64,000 bases of DNA from Bradyrhizobium sp. CSA112 (lineage in GTDB: Bacteria; Pseudomonadota; Alphaproteobacteria; Rhizobiales; Xanthobacteraceae), in contig NZ_JAACFS010000004.1 of the NCBI RefSeq assembly GCF_029051645.1, positions 372,001-436,000 of the forward strand, written 5' to 3'. Numbering within the stretch: position 1 is the first letter of the stretch; the number at the start of each line of letters is the position of its first letter. A program made the translations under genes and the position numbers. Shown piece after piece: positions 17,348 through 25,859 of the stretch. Below the pieces are notes generated by a model. It was not told the origin of the DNA. It worked only from the letters and a program-made list of their open reading frames with translations, and did not search any database.

Positions 17348-17950
17348 TCACTCCGCGAGGCCATTTCCATTGATCGTCCCGCGCGCGGCGAATTGAGGCG
17401 ATTGCTGGCGCAAGCCCGGCCGCTCCACTGGATCGCGGCCGATGGTTGGCTTCAATTCGGCAAGATCGATGAAGGCGTCGGCCTGACGTCGCAACTCGTC
17501 AGCCACCATCGGCGGCTGGCTGGTCAGGGTGGAAACGACGGTAGTGTGCACGCCGCGGCGCTGCACCGCTTCCAGCAGCGAGCGGAACTCGCCATCGCCC
17601 GAGAACAGAAACATGCGGTCGATATGGCCGGCGAGCTCCATCGCGTGGACGGCAAGCTCGACATTCATGCTGCCCTTGACCTTGCGACGGCCGCCGGCAT
17701 CGACGAACTCCTTGGTGGGCTTGGTGACGACGGTGTAGCCGTTGTAGTCGAGCCAATCGATCAGCGGCCGGATCGATGTGTATTCCTGATCCTCGATGAT
17801 GGTCGTGTAATAGAACGCCCGCAACAGCGTGCCACGGCTCTGGAATTCCTTGAGCAGGCGCCTGTAATCGATGTCGAAGCCGAGCGCCTTGGCGGTGGCG
17901 TAGAGATTGGCGCCGTCGATAAAGAGCGCGATCCTGTCAGACGGTAACAT
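17348..17950 (-). CDS. NYN domain (LabA/DUF88) protein
   Basis: A 200-residue protein with a PIN-like NYN nuclease domain. It begins MLPSDRIALFIDGANLYATA, with the acidic residue of FIDGANL, then PLIDWLDYNGYTVVTKPTKE, and FLFSGDGEFRSLLEAVQRRG with the SGDGEF motif. It ends in ELRRQADAFIDLAELKPTIG, the LabA-type C terminus. The family is predicted to be a metal-dependent RNase; the LabA branch is also linked to circadian output in cyanobacteria. The tail after about residue 170 is low-complexity. It stands alone. Confidence 0.88.
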   Translation of the reverse strand: MLPSDRIALFIDGANLYATAKALGFDIDYRRLLKEFQSRGTLLRAFYYTTIIEDQEYTSIRPLIDWLDYNGYTVVTKPTKEFVDAGGRRKVKGSMNVELAVHAMELAGHIDRMFLFSGDGEFRSLLEAVQRRGVHTTVVSTLTSQPPMVADELRRQADAFIDLAELKPTIGRDPVERPGLRQQSPQFAARGTINGNGLAE

Positions 17951-18286
17951 CAGGCACGAACCTCCCGTTCAAGCTGTGCAAGGCCCGCGAGAGCATCCGC
18001 TTCAGGCTTTGCCTGCAGGCGGGCAGATACCGATGCTGGCCGAAGTGACGAGGCAGGAGGCGCCGGCGACCGGAGCGGGAGGAGACATCGATGCGCCGGC
18101 AATTCGATCAAGTCCATCCTGCCTCGACGCGCCAACGTTAATATCCGCGCACGCCATGCTCAATTGTACTGAAGTAATTGGCCGGCATCGAAATGGATGC
18201 ACCGGTTATACAAAGGTTTGTGAGCCGGCTCGCGGTGACGGCCATGTGATTGCGGTCACGCTGTCGCGACGCATCGATCGTCCGAT
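17951..18286. other. intergenic region without recognisable content
   Basis: About 335 bp upstream of the NYN gene. Short open frames exist on both strands but lack family features and good ribosome sites. The NYN promoter should be in its left part. Confidence 0.35.
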
Positions 18287-18550
18287 CTACCGGGTCTTTT
18301 CAGGGTGCTTCCAGTGGAGACCCCTGAGAACGGCCATATGGGCCTCCAGGAAGGCAAGATAGTTTCGATGGAAAACGAGAAGACCGAGATCGAATAGTTC
18401 GAGCGCGGCTTCCCGGCCAGGCTCGCCCGGCACCGACCCCACGCCCCCGTCGATAACCAGGGGCCGGAAGCTGCGGCTATTCTGCGGCCGCTTTGCTCGC
18501 AGCGGGATGCCGTTCGAACTGTGGATCAATTGCAGGTTCGGCTTTGACAT
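18287..18550 (-). CDS. hypothetical protein, 87 residues
   Basis: Not recognised. It starts MSKPNLQLIHSSNGIPLRAK, with GCGGAGC a suitable distance ahead of the ATG, and has a hydrophobic C-terminal half (LFDLGLLVFHRNYLAFLEAH). No cysteines or obvious membrane span. It is isolated, between two regions with no gene. Confidence 0.4.
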   Translation of the reverse strand: MSKPNLQLIHSSNGIPLRAKRPQNSRSFRPLVIDGGVGSVPGEPGREAALELFDLGLLVFHRNYLAFLEAHMAVLRGLHWKHPEKTR

Positions 18551-18917
18551 ATCAATAGCTCCGCTGCTTGACGGCTAACCAGCGAGCGTAATCGCTGATA
18601 TGGCCCGGGCCATTGAACGGAGGTTGATGCGCACATTACATTCGGTTGAAGGCAACATACCCAAGTTTAGGATCGACCGCCTTTGCCGGGAATAACAAGC
18701 CTGCCGCAGCAACCTGGCGATGTCGGGCGAGGCCGTTGCTCACCAGGGCGCGTTCCGCAATGCCCAGCGCTGCGCTTGCCGCGCGACTATCGGCCGATGC
18801 AAACGCTGCGATATCGCGGCGCACAATACCCTCCGAACCTGCTAAGATGCTGTCCGTTGAAAGGGCCGCGTTGTCGCCGCCGATCATCGACAACGCAGCA
18901 CGGTCCCTGATGGCCGG
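18551..18917. other. upstream region of the sensor kinase, no gene assigned
   Basis: About 365 bp. Open frames run through on both strands, one of them antisense to the kinase gene, but no family similarity can be seen. The kinase promoter must be here; I find no GGAAC/CGTT or sigma-54 motif. Confidence 0.35.
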
Positions 18918-20306
18918 ATGTGTGCCGCCATGCGCAACCAGACACTGAAATCCTGGCCCTCGGCCGAGCTGTCGCTGCTCGGCGGCATGGCGCTGGCTTC
19001 GCTGGCCGCAGCCTGCATCTGGCTGGTGCTCGGCCCCGCGCCTGATGTCGCCGACCATTTGACTGCCATCGCGCTGCTGATCGCCTTGTTTTTCGCCGCG
19101 CTGGTCGTGCTTCACCTGGTAAGGAAAACCCGCCGGCAAATGGAAGCCGCGCTCGAGAGCCGCATTGGGGCCGAACGGCGGGCGACAGATGCGCTCCGCC
19201 AGAGCGAGGCGCAGTGGAAGGAAGTCTTCGAGCATAACCCCGTCATGTACTTCATGGTCGACGCGGAAGGCACCGTGCTGTCGGTAAACACCTTTGGCGC
19301 CGCGCAGCTCGGCTACCCCGTCAGCGAATTGCGTGGGCAATCGGTGCTGCAGGTTTTCTTTGCGGAAGACCGGGACCTGGTCCGGAAAAGCGTTGAGGTT
19401 TGCCTGAGAGATATCGGCAAGACGCATAGTTGGGAGATCCGAAAGGTTCGCAAGGACGGTTCTGCGATTTGGGTTCGTGAAAACGCCAAGGCCGTGCGGC
19501 GGCTGGATGGCCGGTTGATCGTCCTGATTGCATGCGAGGACATCACCGCGCGCAAACGGGCAGAAGAGAAGCTGCATGAAGCGCAGGCGGAACTTGCACA
19601 TGTTGCGCGCGTGACGGCGCTGGGGGAGCTGGCCGCCTCGATCGCGCATGAGGTGAACCAGCCGCTGACCGCCGTCGTCGCCAACGCCGCGGCCTGCCAG
19701 CGCTGGCTCGACCGCGATCCTCCCAACCTGGAGGAAGTGCGCCGCACGGTGCAGTCCATCGTCAAGGATGGCAACCGGGCGGGCGAAGTGATCCAGCACG
19801 TCCGTGCGCTGGTCAACAAGACAGCCGATGAGAAAGCGCCGCTCGACATCAATGAAGTCGTCCACGAGGTGATCACCCTGCTGCATTACGAACTGGCCAG
19901 CCGCCGGATATCGGTTCAGACGAAGCTCGCCCCTGCCCTGGGCCTGGTGCTCGGCGACCGCGTCCAGTTGCGGCAGGTCATCCTTAATCTCGTCATCAAC
20001 GGCATGGAAGCGATGCAACCGGTCACGGACCGGCCGCGCGAGTTGGTGATCTGGACGCACCGGGACGAGGCCGACCAAATTCTGGTCGAGGTACGCGATT
20101 GCGGAACAGGATTCGCCGCCGGGAATGCGGACCGGCTGTTCGAGGCATTCTTCACCACCAAACCAAGCGGCATGGGCATGGGCCTGTCGATCTGCCGATC
20201 GATCGTCGAATCCCACGGCGGGCGGCTATCGGCCTCCAGCCATGCCGGGACCGGCGCCACGTTCCAGCTCATCTTGCCGCGACATCAGGAGGGCAACACG
20301 CCGTGA
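18918..20306 (+). CDS. PAS-domain sensor histidine kinase
   Basis: Membrane histidine kinase of about 462 residues. Two hydrophobic segments lie at about 20-40 and 46-66. A PAS domain follows (about 92-215: WKEVFEHNPVMYFMVDAEGT, then ITARKRAEE). The H-box is ELAASIAHEVNQPLTAVVAN, with the phosphorylated histidine in AHEVNQPL. The ATPase has LGDRVQLRQVILNLVINGME (N-box), VRDCGTGF and GMGMGLSICRSIVESHGG (G-box). The kinase core is like FixL/DctB-type kinases, but the PAS lacks the FixL heme region I would expect, so oxygen sensing is not supported. It overlaps the response regulator gene by four bases (GTGA). Confidence 0.9.
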   Translation: MCAAMRNQTLKSWPSAELSLLGGMALASLAAACIWLVLGPAPDVADHLTAIALLIALFFAALVVLHLVRKTRRQMEAALESRIGAERRATDALRQSEAQWKEVFEHNPVMYFMVDAEGTVLSVNTFGAAQLGYPVSELRGQSVLQVFFAEDRDLVRKSVEVCLRDIGKTHSWEIRKVRKDGSAIWVRENAKAVRRLDGRLIVLIACEDITARKRAEEKLHEAQAELAHVARVTALGELAASIAHEVNQPLTAVVANAAACQRWLDRDPPNLEEVRRTVQSIVKDGNRAGEVIQHVRALVNKTADEKAPLDINEVVHEVITLLHYELASRRISVQTKLAPALGLVLGDRVQLRQVILNLVINGMEAMQPVTDRPRELVIWTHRDEADQILVEVRDCGTGFAAGNADRLFEAFFTTKPSGMGMGLSICRSIVESHGGRLSASSHAGTGATFQLILPRHQEGNTP

Positions 20307-20968
20307 CCGACCGTTCGACACCGCCTCGCAACGTTGCCGGCGCAGAGGAGCCAGTCGTCTACGTGGTCGACGATGACGCCTCGGTGCGAGAGGCGCTCGG
20401 GAATCTTCTCCGCTCGGTGGGCTTGCGGGTCCAAATGTTCGGCTCGGCGCCCGAGTTTCTGCAGAGCAAGCTTGCCGACGTCGCCAGTTGCCTGGTCCTC
20501 GACATCAGACTGCCTCGAGTGAGCGGCCTCGACTTTCAGGCGGACCTTGCCGACGCGGGAATCCATATCCCGATCATCTTCATGACGGGTCATGGCGATA
20601 TTCCGATGACGGTCAGGGCGATGAAAGCCGGCGCCGTCGACTTTCTGACCAAGCCGTTTCGCGATCAGGACATGCTGGACGCCGTGACGGCGGCCATTGA
20701 ACGCGATCGAAAGAGCCGCCATGAAGCAAAGATCCTGTCGGACCTGAAAGCGCGCTTCGCGACGCTGAGCGCCCGGGAGCAGGAGGTAATGGCGCTGGTC
20801 ACGGCCGGCCTCATGAACAAACAGGTCGCGGCCGAGATCGGAATTGCCGAAATCACGGTGAAGATACACCGTGGGCACATCATGCGAAAAATGGGGGCGA
20901 AATCGCTCGCAGAGCTGGTGAAGATGGCCCAGGCGCTTGGAGTAAAGCGCACGGCGCCGCAGCCGTGA
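20303..20968 (+). CDS. FixJ/NarL-type response regulator
   Basis: A 221-residue two-domain regulator from the GTG at 20303 (AGGAGGG ahead). The receiver shows VYVVDDDASVREALGNLLRS, the phospho-acceptor in LVLDIRLPRVSG, FMTGHGD and FLTKPF. The C-terminal LuxR-type helix-turn-helix begins LSAREQEVMALVTAGLMNKQ. This is the FixJ/TodT/TtrR class. It is the likely partner of the kinase just upstream, as the genes overlap. Confidence 0.92.
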   Translation: MTDRSTPPRNVAGAEEPVVYVVDDDASVREALGNLLRSVGLRVQMFGSAPEFLQSKLADVASCLVLDIRLPRVSGLDFQADLADAGIHIPIIFMTGHGDIPMTVRAMKAGAVDFLTKPFRDQDMLDAVTAAIERDRKSRHEAKILSDLKARFATLSAREQEVMALVTAGLMNKQVAAEIGIAEITVKIHRGHIMRKMGAKSLAELVKMAQALGVKRTAPQP

Positions 20969-21087
20969 ACTGGCGGATATTTGGCAATCCGCGTGCGTCT
21001 GCAAACCTAAGTATGATTTTCCACTTCCGGTCTGCGGTGCACTCTGCCGTTGAGCGGCATGCCATTGGCGCTCCAGGAAGGACCACT

Positions 21088-21456
21088 TTGTCCAGCCCAT
21101 CCGTTTCAATCATCGACGACGACAGCTCCGTTCGCGTCGCCACGGACAATCTCGTAAGGTCGCTTGGGTATTCCGTTCATACGTTCGCGTCGGCCGAGGA
21201 ATTCCTGGCGTCGCCTCATTTGAACGAAACCTCCTGCGTGATCGCGGACGTTCAGATGCCGACGATGAGCGGCCTCGATCTGCAGGCCAGCATGCTTGCC
21301 CAGGGATACCGCGTGCCGTTTATTTTCATCACGGCTTTCGCCGTCGATGACGCACGCGCGCGGGCGCTGAAGGCGGGAGCAATCTGTTTCCTGGCCAAGC
21401 CCTTCGCCGGAGAAGCCTTGATCGACTGCCTCGAAATAGCCCTGCAGGGGAAATGA
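21088..21456 (+). CDS. single-domain response regulator (receiver only)
   Basis: A 122-residue stand-alone receiver. From the TTG at 21088 (AGGAAGG ahead) it reads LSSPSVSIIDDDSSVRVATD, with acidic pocket IDDDSS, acceptor CVIADVQMPTMSG, FITAF and LAKPF. It lacks an output domain. An alternative GTG at 20965 would overlap the upstream regulator but adds 41 unconserved residues. Its sequence is FixJ-like in the receiver, so it may compete for or sink phosphate from the neighbouring kinase. Confidence 0.85.
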   Translation: MSSPSVSIIDDDSSVRVATDNLVRSLGYSVHTFASAEEFLASPHLNETSCVIADVQMPTMSGLDLQASMLAQGYRVPFIFITAFAVDDARARALKAGAICFLAKPFAGEALIDCLEIALQGK

Positions 21457-21642
21457 CCTGATCTGGCTGGTACACGGCGCGACGGCTCATACGCAGGGAT
21501 GAGTGAACCAAACATCTGGACAAGTTGAACCTGAAGGCGGACGCGACGACACTGGGGCATCGTCGCCTCCGGTATTTTTCGAAGGTGAGATAACGCAGCT
21601 CACCATGATCAGTGAATGGCAATTCCTCGGAAGGAGGCCGCC

Positions 21643-21807
21643 ATGCGTACAGACCCACGTTGTTCTGAATGCGATTGTGAAGATCCAAGGATCATATCTT
21701 TACGAAGTCCTGCGCGAGAACGTTACTGCGGACGCTCCTGTCTCGCCGAAGGTCAGGAACAGTTCACTCGCTGGGTACGGCGAACCAATGCAGAGGCCGC
21801 GTCATGA
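21643..21807 (+). CDS. small cysteine-rich (zinc-ribbon-like) protein 1
   Basis: A 54-residue protein starting MRTDPRCSECDCEDPRIISL, with CxxCxC near residue 7 and CGRSC near residue 30, a possible zinc site. GGAAGGAGG stands directly before the ATG. It overlaps the next small gene by ATGA. No family is recognised. Confidence 0.6.
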   Translation: MRTDPRCSECDCEDPRIISLRSPARERYCGRSCLAEGQEQFTRWVRRTNAEAAS

Positions 21808-22031
21808 CAAACTGTTGCGGGAATCCGGATTGCAAGCGCCCGTTCGGGCTGGTCCGCTTCAGCCTGTACTTCGAGCAATTTTGCTCGACCAGGTGCCGCG
21901 AGGTCTACAAGCGTCAGCGGGAGCGCAACAAGGCCTATTGGAGATGGCTCTACAAATGTCCTGAGCCGTCGCCGAGCAAAGATAACCCAGCGATGCTGCT
22001 CGAACTGCGGGGGGTCGATATTTGTCGATAG
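21804..22031 (+). CDS. small cysteine-rich (zinc-ribbon-like) protein 2
   Basis: A 75-residue basic protein, MTNCCGNPDCKRPFGLVRFS, with a second cysteine pair in FCSTRCREVYKRQRERNKAY. The spacing C-x4-C ... C-x3-C is like treble-clef or zinc-ribbon mini-proteins. It is translationally coupled to protein 1 by a four-base overlap, so the pair probably works together. The function is unknown. Confidence 0.62.
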   Translation: MTNCCGNPDCKRPFGLVRFSLYFEQFCSTRCREVYKRQRERNKAYWRWLYKCPEPSPSKDNPAMLLELRGVDICR

Positions 22032-22056
22032 AGTGCGTGGGCATCAAGGAGCTGTC

Positions 22057-22164
22057 ATGACAACGGCAACTGCGATGATCGTCGGAGCTTTGCTGGCGTG
22101 GGCGCCCTCGCTTCTTGTGTTCGCCTGGATCGTGCGGGACATTCGAAACACCCGCGGCAAATAG
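22057..22164 (+). CDS. 35-residue single-pass membrane miniprotein
   Basis: A very short frame, MTTATAMIVGALLAWAPSLL and on to IRNTRGK, stop at 22162-22164. It has one membrane segment (about residues 6-26) and a positively charged end. AAGGA lies 6 bp before the ATG at 22057. It follows the cysteine-rich pair by 25 bp on the same strand. Coding status is inferred from composition only. Confidence 0.5.
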   Translation: MTTATAMIVGALLAWAPSLLVFAWIVRDIRNTRGK

Positions 22165-22223
22165 CCCGGTTGGCCTGAACTCGATCCGGACCGTCGATTG
22201 TCTGACGAGGTTCCGCAGCAGCC

Positions 22224-23507
22224 TCAAGCGGGGTTACGCCCCGCCGCCCGCATTTCATCACTCGGCTTCACATCCTGCGAGCGGCTGTAAATCGCAAGCG
22301 CAACAATCAGCACCAGCGTCAGCGTGCCGAACAGCGCACGGTAAGCGTCCTCGGTGCGGGCGCCGTTCGCGAGCGGCTCGAAAGCGCCAACGATGACACC
22401 CGACAGCGTCTGCATGCAGGCGACGCCGAGCATGACTGATGTGTTCATGGTCGAGATGCCGCGCCCGATCAGCCGGTCGGGGAAGATGCTGCGGCCGTGC
22501 GTCATCACCATGGTGCTGGAGGCCGAGAAGAAGCCCATGGCAATGATGATGGCGACCGGCAGCCAGACCGGCGGGTGAGAAAACAGCGCCAGGATCGCGA
22601 GCAGAAAAATGATCACCGCCGTGCCGCCGATCGCTATACCCTTGCGGGTGTCGAGCCGGCGGTCGAGCGGGCCGAAGGCAAGCATGCCGGCCTGGTAGGC
22701 GATCACGGCGAACAACAGGACGTTGCCGGCCGCGATCGGGCTTAGGCCATGCACCTCGCGCAGGAACGGACCGCCCCACAGGCCCTGCACGGTGAAGGTG
22801 CAGGCATAGTTGCAGAAATTCAGCGCGAGGATCGGCTTCAGGCGCGGGTTGCACAGCACCTCCACCAGCCCCTTGAGCATCTCGGTGGGCGGCTCCACCT
22901 GGCGGCTCAGGAAGGGATGGCCGGGCGGCGCGTCGCGCACCACCAGCCAGATCGCGACGGTGGCGAGCGCCGTGAAGACGACGACGGCGCCGAACACCAG
23001 GCGCCAGCCGACCGCCTGCGACGCGAAGGCGAGCGGCGTGGTGGCGGCGAGATTACCGAGCAGGCCGATGGACAACACCATGGCTGTAAGTGTCGAGAAG
23101 CGGTCCGGCGGAAACCAGCGCGAGATCACCACCATGCTGCCGATCAGCATCACGCCGCAGCCGGCGCCCATCAGCACCCGGCCGGTCAAGAGCACCGGCC
23201 AGCTCGGCGCCAGCGTAAACAGGGTGCCGCCGAAGCTGGCGACGATGAGCATGCCGACCACGGTGTAGCGCGGCCCGAACCGATCGAAGAAGAAGCCGCA
23301 GGGAATCTGCATCGCCGCGAAGCCGAAGAAGAACGCGCCGGTCAGTGCCCCCAGCGCTTCCGGCCCAATGGCCAGATCGCGCATCAGGTCGAGACCGATG
23401 GTGACATTGGAAGCGCGGAAAAAATGGCTGGCGACATAGGCGGTGGCCAATGTCGCAACGATGATCAGGCCCCGGCGGTGGGGGAAAGGCCGCTCGGCAG
23501 ACCGCAT
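22224..23507 (-). CDS. MFS transporter
   Basis: Inner-membrane major facilitator protein of 427 residues with about 12 hydrophobic segments. Family signatures are FDRFGPRYTVVGMLIVASFG (loop 2-3 region) and LDRRLDTRKGIAIGGTAVII in the second half. The substrate is not predictable from sequence. It is a single gene, divergent from nothing obvious on its left and preceded on the minus strand by about 450 bp without a gene. Confidence 0.88.
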   Translation of the reverse strand: MRSAERPFPHRRGLIIVATLATAYVASHFFRASNVTIGLDLMRDLAIGPEALGALTGAFFFGFAAMQIPCGFFFDRFGPRYTVVGMLIVASFGGTLFTLAPSWPVLLTGRVLMGAGCGVMLIGSMVVISRWFPPDRFSTLTAMVLSIGLLGNLAATTPLAFASQAVGWRLVFGAVVVFTALATVAIWLVVRDAPPGHPFLSRQVEPPTEMLKGLVEVLCNPRLKPILALNFCNYACTFTVQGLWGGPFLREVHGLSPIAAGNVLLFAVIAYQAGMLAFGPLDRRLDTRKGIAIGGTAVIIFLLAILALFSHPPVWLPVAIIIAMGFFSASSTMVMTHGRSIFPDRLIGRGISTMNTSVMLGVACMQTLSGVIVGAFEPLANGARTEDAYRALFGTLTLVLIVALAIYSRSQDVKPSDEMRAAGRNPA

Positions 23508-23643
23508 CGGTAAAGGGACGTTTCCGTTTCTTTTCTTGTGGCTGCGGCGAGCCTATGCGGGCGTGGGCCGCAGTTCAACAAGCAATCCGCCGACCGCCTT
23601 CTGCAAAGCCAGCGTGACGCCGAAGGTCAACACCATTCGCAGC

Positions 23644-23677
23644 AAAAAAATCCGGCGCGCAGGTGGGGCACGCCGGA
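23644..23677 (-). terminator. intrinsic terminator, minus strand
   Basis: On the minus strand TCCGGCGTGC pairs with GCGCGCCGGA (one wobble), followed by a run of seven T. It probably ends the DUF808 transcript, whose stop is 277 bp upstream. It is very like the terminator after phyR. Confidence 0.7.
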
Positions 23678-23889
23678 TCAGTCCGACCAGCTTTGAAATC
23701 GAAGCTGGTGGCCCGAGCCAGGGGGAGAGATGCCTGGCCGCGAACTAAGTATCGCCCATCCCAAGACGTCGTCCTAAGACGTCGTCTCCGTGACGCACGG
23801 ATGATAACTCCGACTTGGCGAACCCAAGGTGAACTGGTTCACAGGGCACGCGCATAAAAAAATCTGGCACGCAGTCGGGAGCGCTCCGG

Positions 23890-23923
23890 AACTCTACGCT
23901 ACGACGCTTCGATCAGCCCGTGG
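23890..23923. repeat. 30-bp repeat shared with the 3' flank of phyR, copy 1
   Basis: ACTCTACGCTACGACGCTTC followed by GATCAGCCCGTGG; nearly the same as 25030-25063, with three or four differences. It lies 31 bp after the DUF808 stop. The surrounding 23508-23953 stretch holds no gene I can support. Confidence 0.6.
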
Positions 23924-23953
23924 CGCGGTGGTCCAATTGACGCGGGCGGTTCT

Positions 23954-24931
23954 TCAGCGTCGCAGAAGACGCTTCAACCCTGTCCATGCAGGCGCAAGGG
24001 CAAACCCGGCGATCGGAATTGATGCGGCGCCAACCAACAGCCCGATGGCACCCGAGATGGCCGCCACGACGATCCATTCAAGGACACCGGCCGCAGGCCG
24101 GAAGGCGTGAGCCGCGGCCTCCTCGATGGCCTTGACGGCTGAGCCTATGGCCGGAGGCCCGTAGACTTCGAGGCCATGCAGTATGATGCCGCCGCCAACC
24201 CAGATCATGGCGGCTGTGCCGACCACGCTGAGGAATTTCAAAAGCACGGGCATGCCACGAACAATGCCGCGGCCGACCGCCCGGCCGGTCGCCGAGGCGC
24301 GGTCGCTCCGTGCCAGCGCTACACCGACATCGTCGGCCTTCACGATCAGCGCCACCACGCCATACACGGCGGCGGTGATTCCGATTGCCACGACCGCCAG
24401 CACGAGCGCCTGCGTCAGGATGTTGCCCGCGGGGATGGCCGCCAGCGTAATCGCCATGATCTCGGCCGAGAGGATGAAGTCGGTCTTGATCGCGCTGGCG
24501 ATCTTTTCATCCTCGACCGACTGCGCGTTCAATGCGACCGTGCCGAGCTGGGCTTCGTGCTGGTGCGCCTGATGGGGCATAACCGCTTCCAGCACTTTCT
24601 CCACCCCTTCATAACAGAGGTAGGCGCCGCCCAGCATCAGCAGCGGCGTGATCGTCCAGGGAAGGAAGTAGCTGAGCACCAGCGCCGCAGGGAGCAGGAC
24701 CAGGAGCTTGTTACGCAGCGATCCTGCCGCAATCCGGCCTACAATCGGCAGCTCGCGCGCCGGCGTAAATCCGATGACGTAGCCCGGAGTGACGGCGGTG
24801 TCATCGATGACGACACCCGCCGCCTTTGCGCCCGCTTTGGCGGCCTGGCTCGCCACATCGTCGAGAGAAGCTGCGGCCACCTTGGCAATCGCCGCGATAT
24901 CGTCGAGAAGGCCGATCAGCCCGACACTCAT
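23954..24931 (-). CDS. DUF808 (YedI-type) membrane protein
   Basis: A 325-residue polytopic inner-membrane protein of the DUF808 family. The N terminus MSVGLIGLLDDIAAIAKVAA and the motif DDTAVTPGYVIGFTPARELP are the family hallmarks, followed by IKTDFILSAEIMAITLAAIP. About seven hydrophobic segments are visible. The function is unknown. It is transcribed toward the MFS gene, and phyR ends 121 bp upstream of it with a terminator in between. Confidence 0.9.
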   Translation of the reverse strand: MSVGLIGLLDDIAAIAKVAAASLDDVASQAAKAGAKAAGVVIDDTAVTPGYVIGFTPARELPIVGRIAAGSLRNKLLVLLPAALVLSYFLPWTITPLLMLGGAYLCYEGVEKVLEAVMPHQAHQHEAQLGTVALNAQSVEDEKIASAIKTDFILSAEIMAITLAAIPAGNILTQALVLAVVAIGITAAVYGVVALIVKADDVGVALARSDRASATGRAVGRGIVRGMPVLLKFLSVVGTAAMIWVGGGIILHGLEVYGPPAIGSAVKAIEEAAAHAFRPAAGVLEWIVVAAISGAIGLLVGAASIPIAGFALAPAWTGLKRLLRR

Positions 24932-24991
24932 CGATCCCTACTCCACATCATCAAGAGGTTCGTCGCCAGGACCGTAGCAGGGTGCCCCAAC

Positions 24992-25022
24992 AAAAATCCG
25001 GTGCGCACTGGGGCGCACCGGA
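24992..25022 (-). terminator. intrinsic terminator after phyR
   Basis: On the minus strand TCCGGTGCGC (25022-25013) pairs perfectly with GCGCACCGGA (25006-24997) over a 6-base loop, then TTTTTG (24996-24991). Confidence 0.85.
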
Positions 25023-25029
25023 TGATTCC

Positions 25030-25063
25030 AACTCTACGCTAGAACGCTTCGATCAGCCAGTGG
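25030..25063. repeat. 30-bp repeat at the 3' end of phyR, copy 2
   Basis: ACTCTACGCTAGAACGCTTC followed by GATCAGCCAGTGG. It covers the last codons of phyR and its 3' flank; the other copy is at 23890-23923. Confidence 0.6.
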
Positions 25064-25859
25064 CCGCCCGCGGCGCGCGATTGCGCGAGTTGCGCTGGAA
25101 GAACAGTGCCTGGCTGGCGACCGCGGAGACCATCGCGGGCTGGAACGGTTTCGAGATCAGGAACGCCGGCTCGGGGCGTTCACCGGTCAGGAAGCGCTCG
25201 GGATAGGCGGTGATGAACACCACGGGCACCTCGAACACGCGCAGCAATTCGTTGACCGCATCCAGGCCCGACGAGCCGTCGGCGAGCTGGATGTCGGCGA
25301 GGATCAGGCCGGGCTTCTTGTTCTTCGCCAGCGCGACCGCATCGGCGTGGGTGCGGGCGACGCCGATCACGTTGTGGCCGAGGTTCTTCACCAGGCTCTC
25401 GAGATCCATCGCGATGAAGGTTTCGTCCTCGATGATCAGGACATCGGTGGCGATTTCCGCCGCCATCTCGCGGCCTGCGGCATCCGTCAACTGGCGGGTC
25501 TCGGCGATGTCGGTGTTGAGAATGAACGCCACCTCCTCCTCGGAGAAGCCTTCGAGCGACAGCAGCAGGAAGGCCTGCCGCGGCAGCGGCGTGATGTTGG
25601 ACAGCCTTCGCTCCGGCGGCAGCGCCAACGTCGCGACATCAGGGTTGTCGTTGAGCGAGACCGAGTTCCAGATCTGGGTGAAGAGCTTGAACAGCCCGGC
25701 GCGCGGGCCATACCGCTCGTCGAGCAACGAGGAATCCTGCAGCAGGGCCTCCAGCATGGCGGCCACGTAGGCATCGCCCGAGGCCTGGTTTCCGGTCAGC
25801 GCACGGGCATAGCGCCGCAACAGCGGCAGATGTTCAGCAACGAGCTGTGATCGGGACAT
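25053..25859 (-). CDS. phyR: PhyR, general stress response anti-anti-sigma regulator
   Basis: A 268-residue protein from the ATG at 25859 (MSRSQLVAEHLPLLRRYARA; AAGGATGGA ahead). Residues 1 to about 130 are the sigma-factor-like domain that mimics EcfG, including TPLPRQAFLLLSLEGFSEEE. The C-terminal receiver carries VLIIEDETFIAMDLESL, the phospho-acceptor Asp in LILADIQLADGSSG, VVFITAYPER and LISKPFQP. When phosphorylated, PhyR family proteins sequester NepR and free EcfG. It is divergent from nepR-ecfG, the classic arrangement. An upstream ATG at 25892 would add 11 residues. Confidence 0.95.
   Translation of the reverse strand: MSRSQLVAEHLPLLRRYARALTGNQASGDAYVAAMLEALLQDSSLLDERYGPRAGLFKLFTQIWNSVSLNDNPDVATLALPPERRLSNITPLPRQAFLLLSLEGFSEEEVAFILNTDIAETRQLTDAAGREMAAEIATDVLIIEDETFIAMDLESLVKNLGHNVIGVARTHADAVALAKNKKPGLILADIQLADGSSGLDAVNELLRVFEVPVVFITAYPERFLTGERPEPAFLISKPFQPAMVSAVASQALFFQRNSRNRAPRAATG

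Noticed and set aside
18636-20216. A 526-codon open frame on the minus strand opposite the histidine kinase
   Set aside because: It is antisense to a clear kinase with intact motifs, and its translation is rich in Arg/Asp/Gln with no family features. High GC content produces such frames here.
18918-20306. The kinase as an oxygen-sensing FixL
   Set aside because: The PAS domain lacks the FixL heme-pocket sequence and the protein has only a simple two-segment membrane anchor; the partner regulators are of a broad class.
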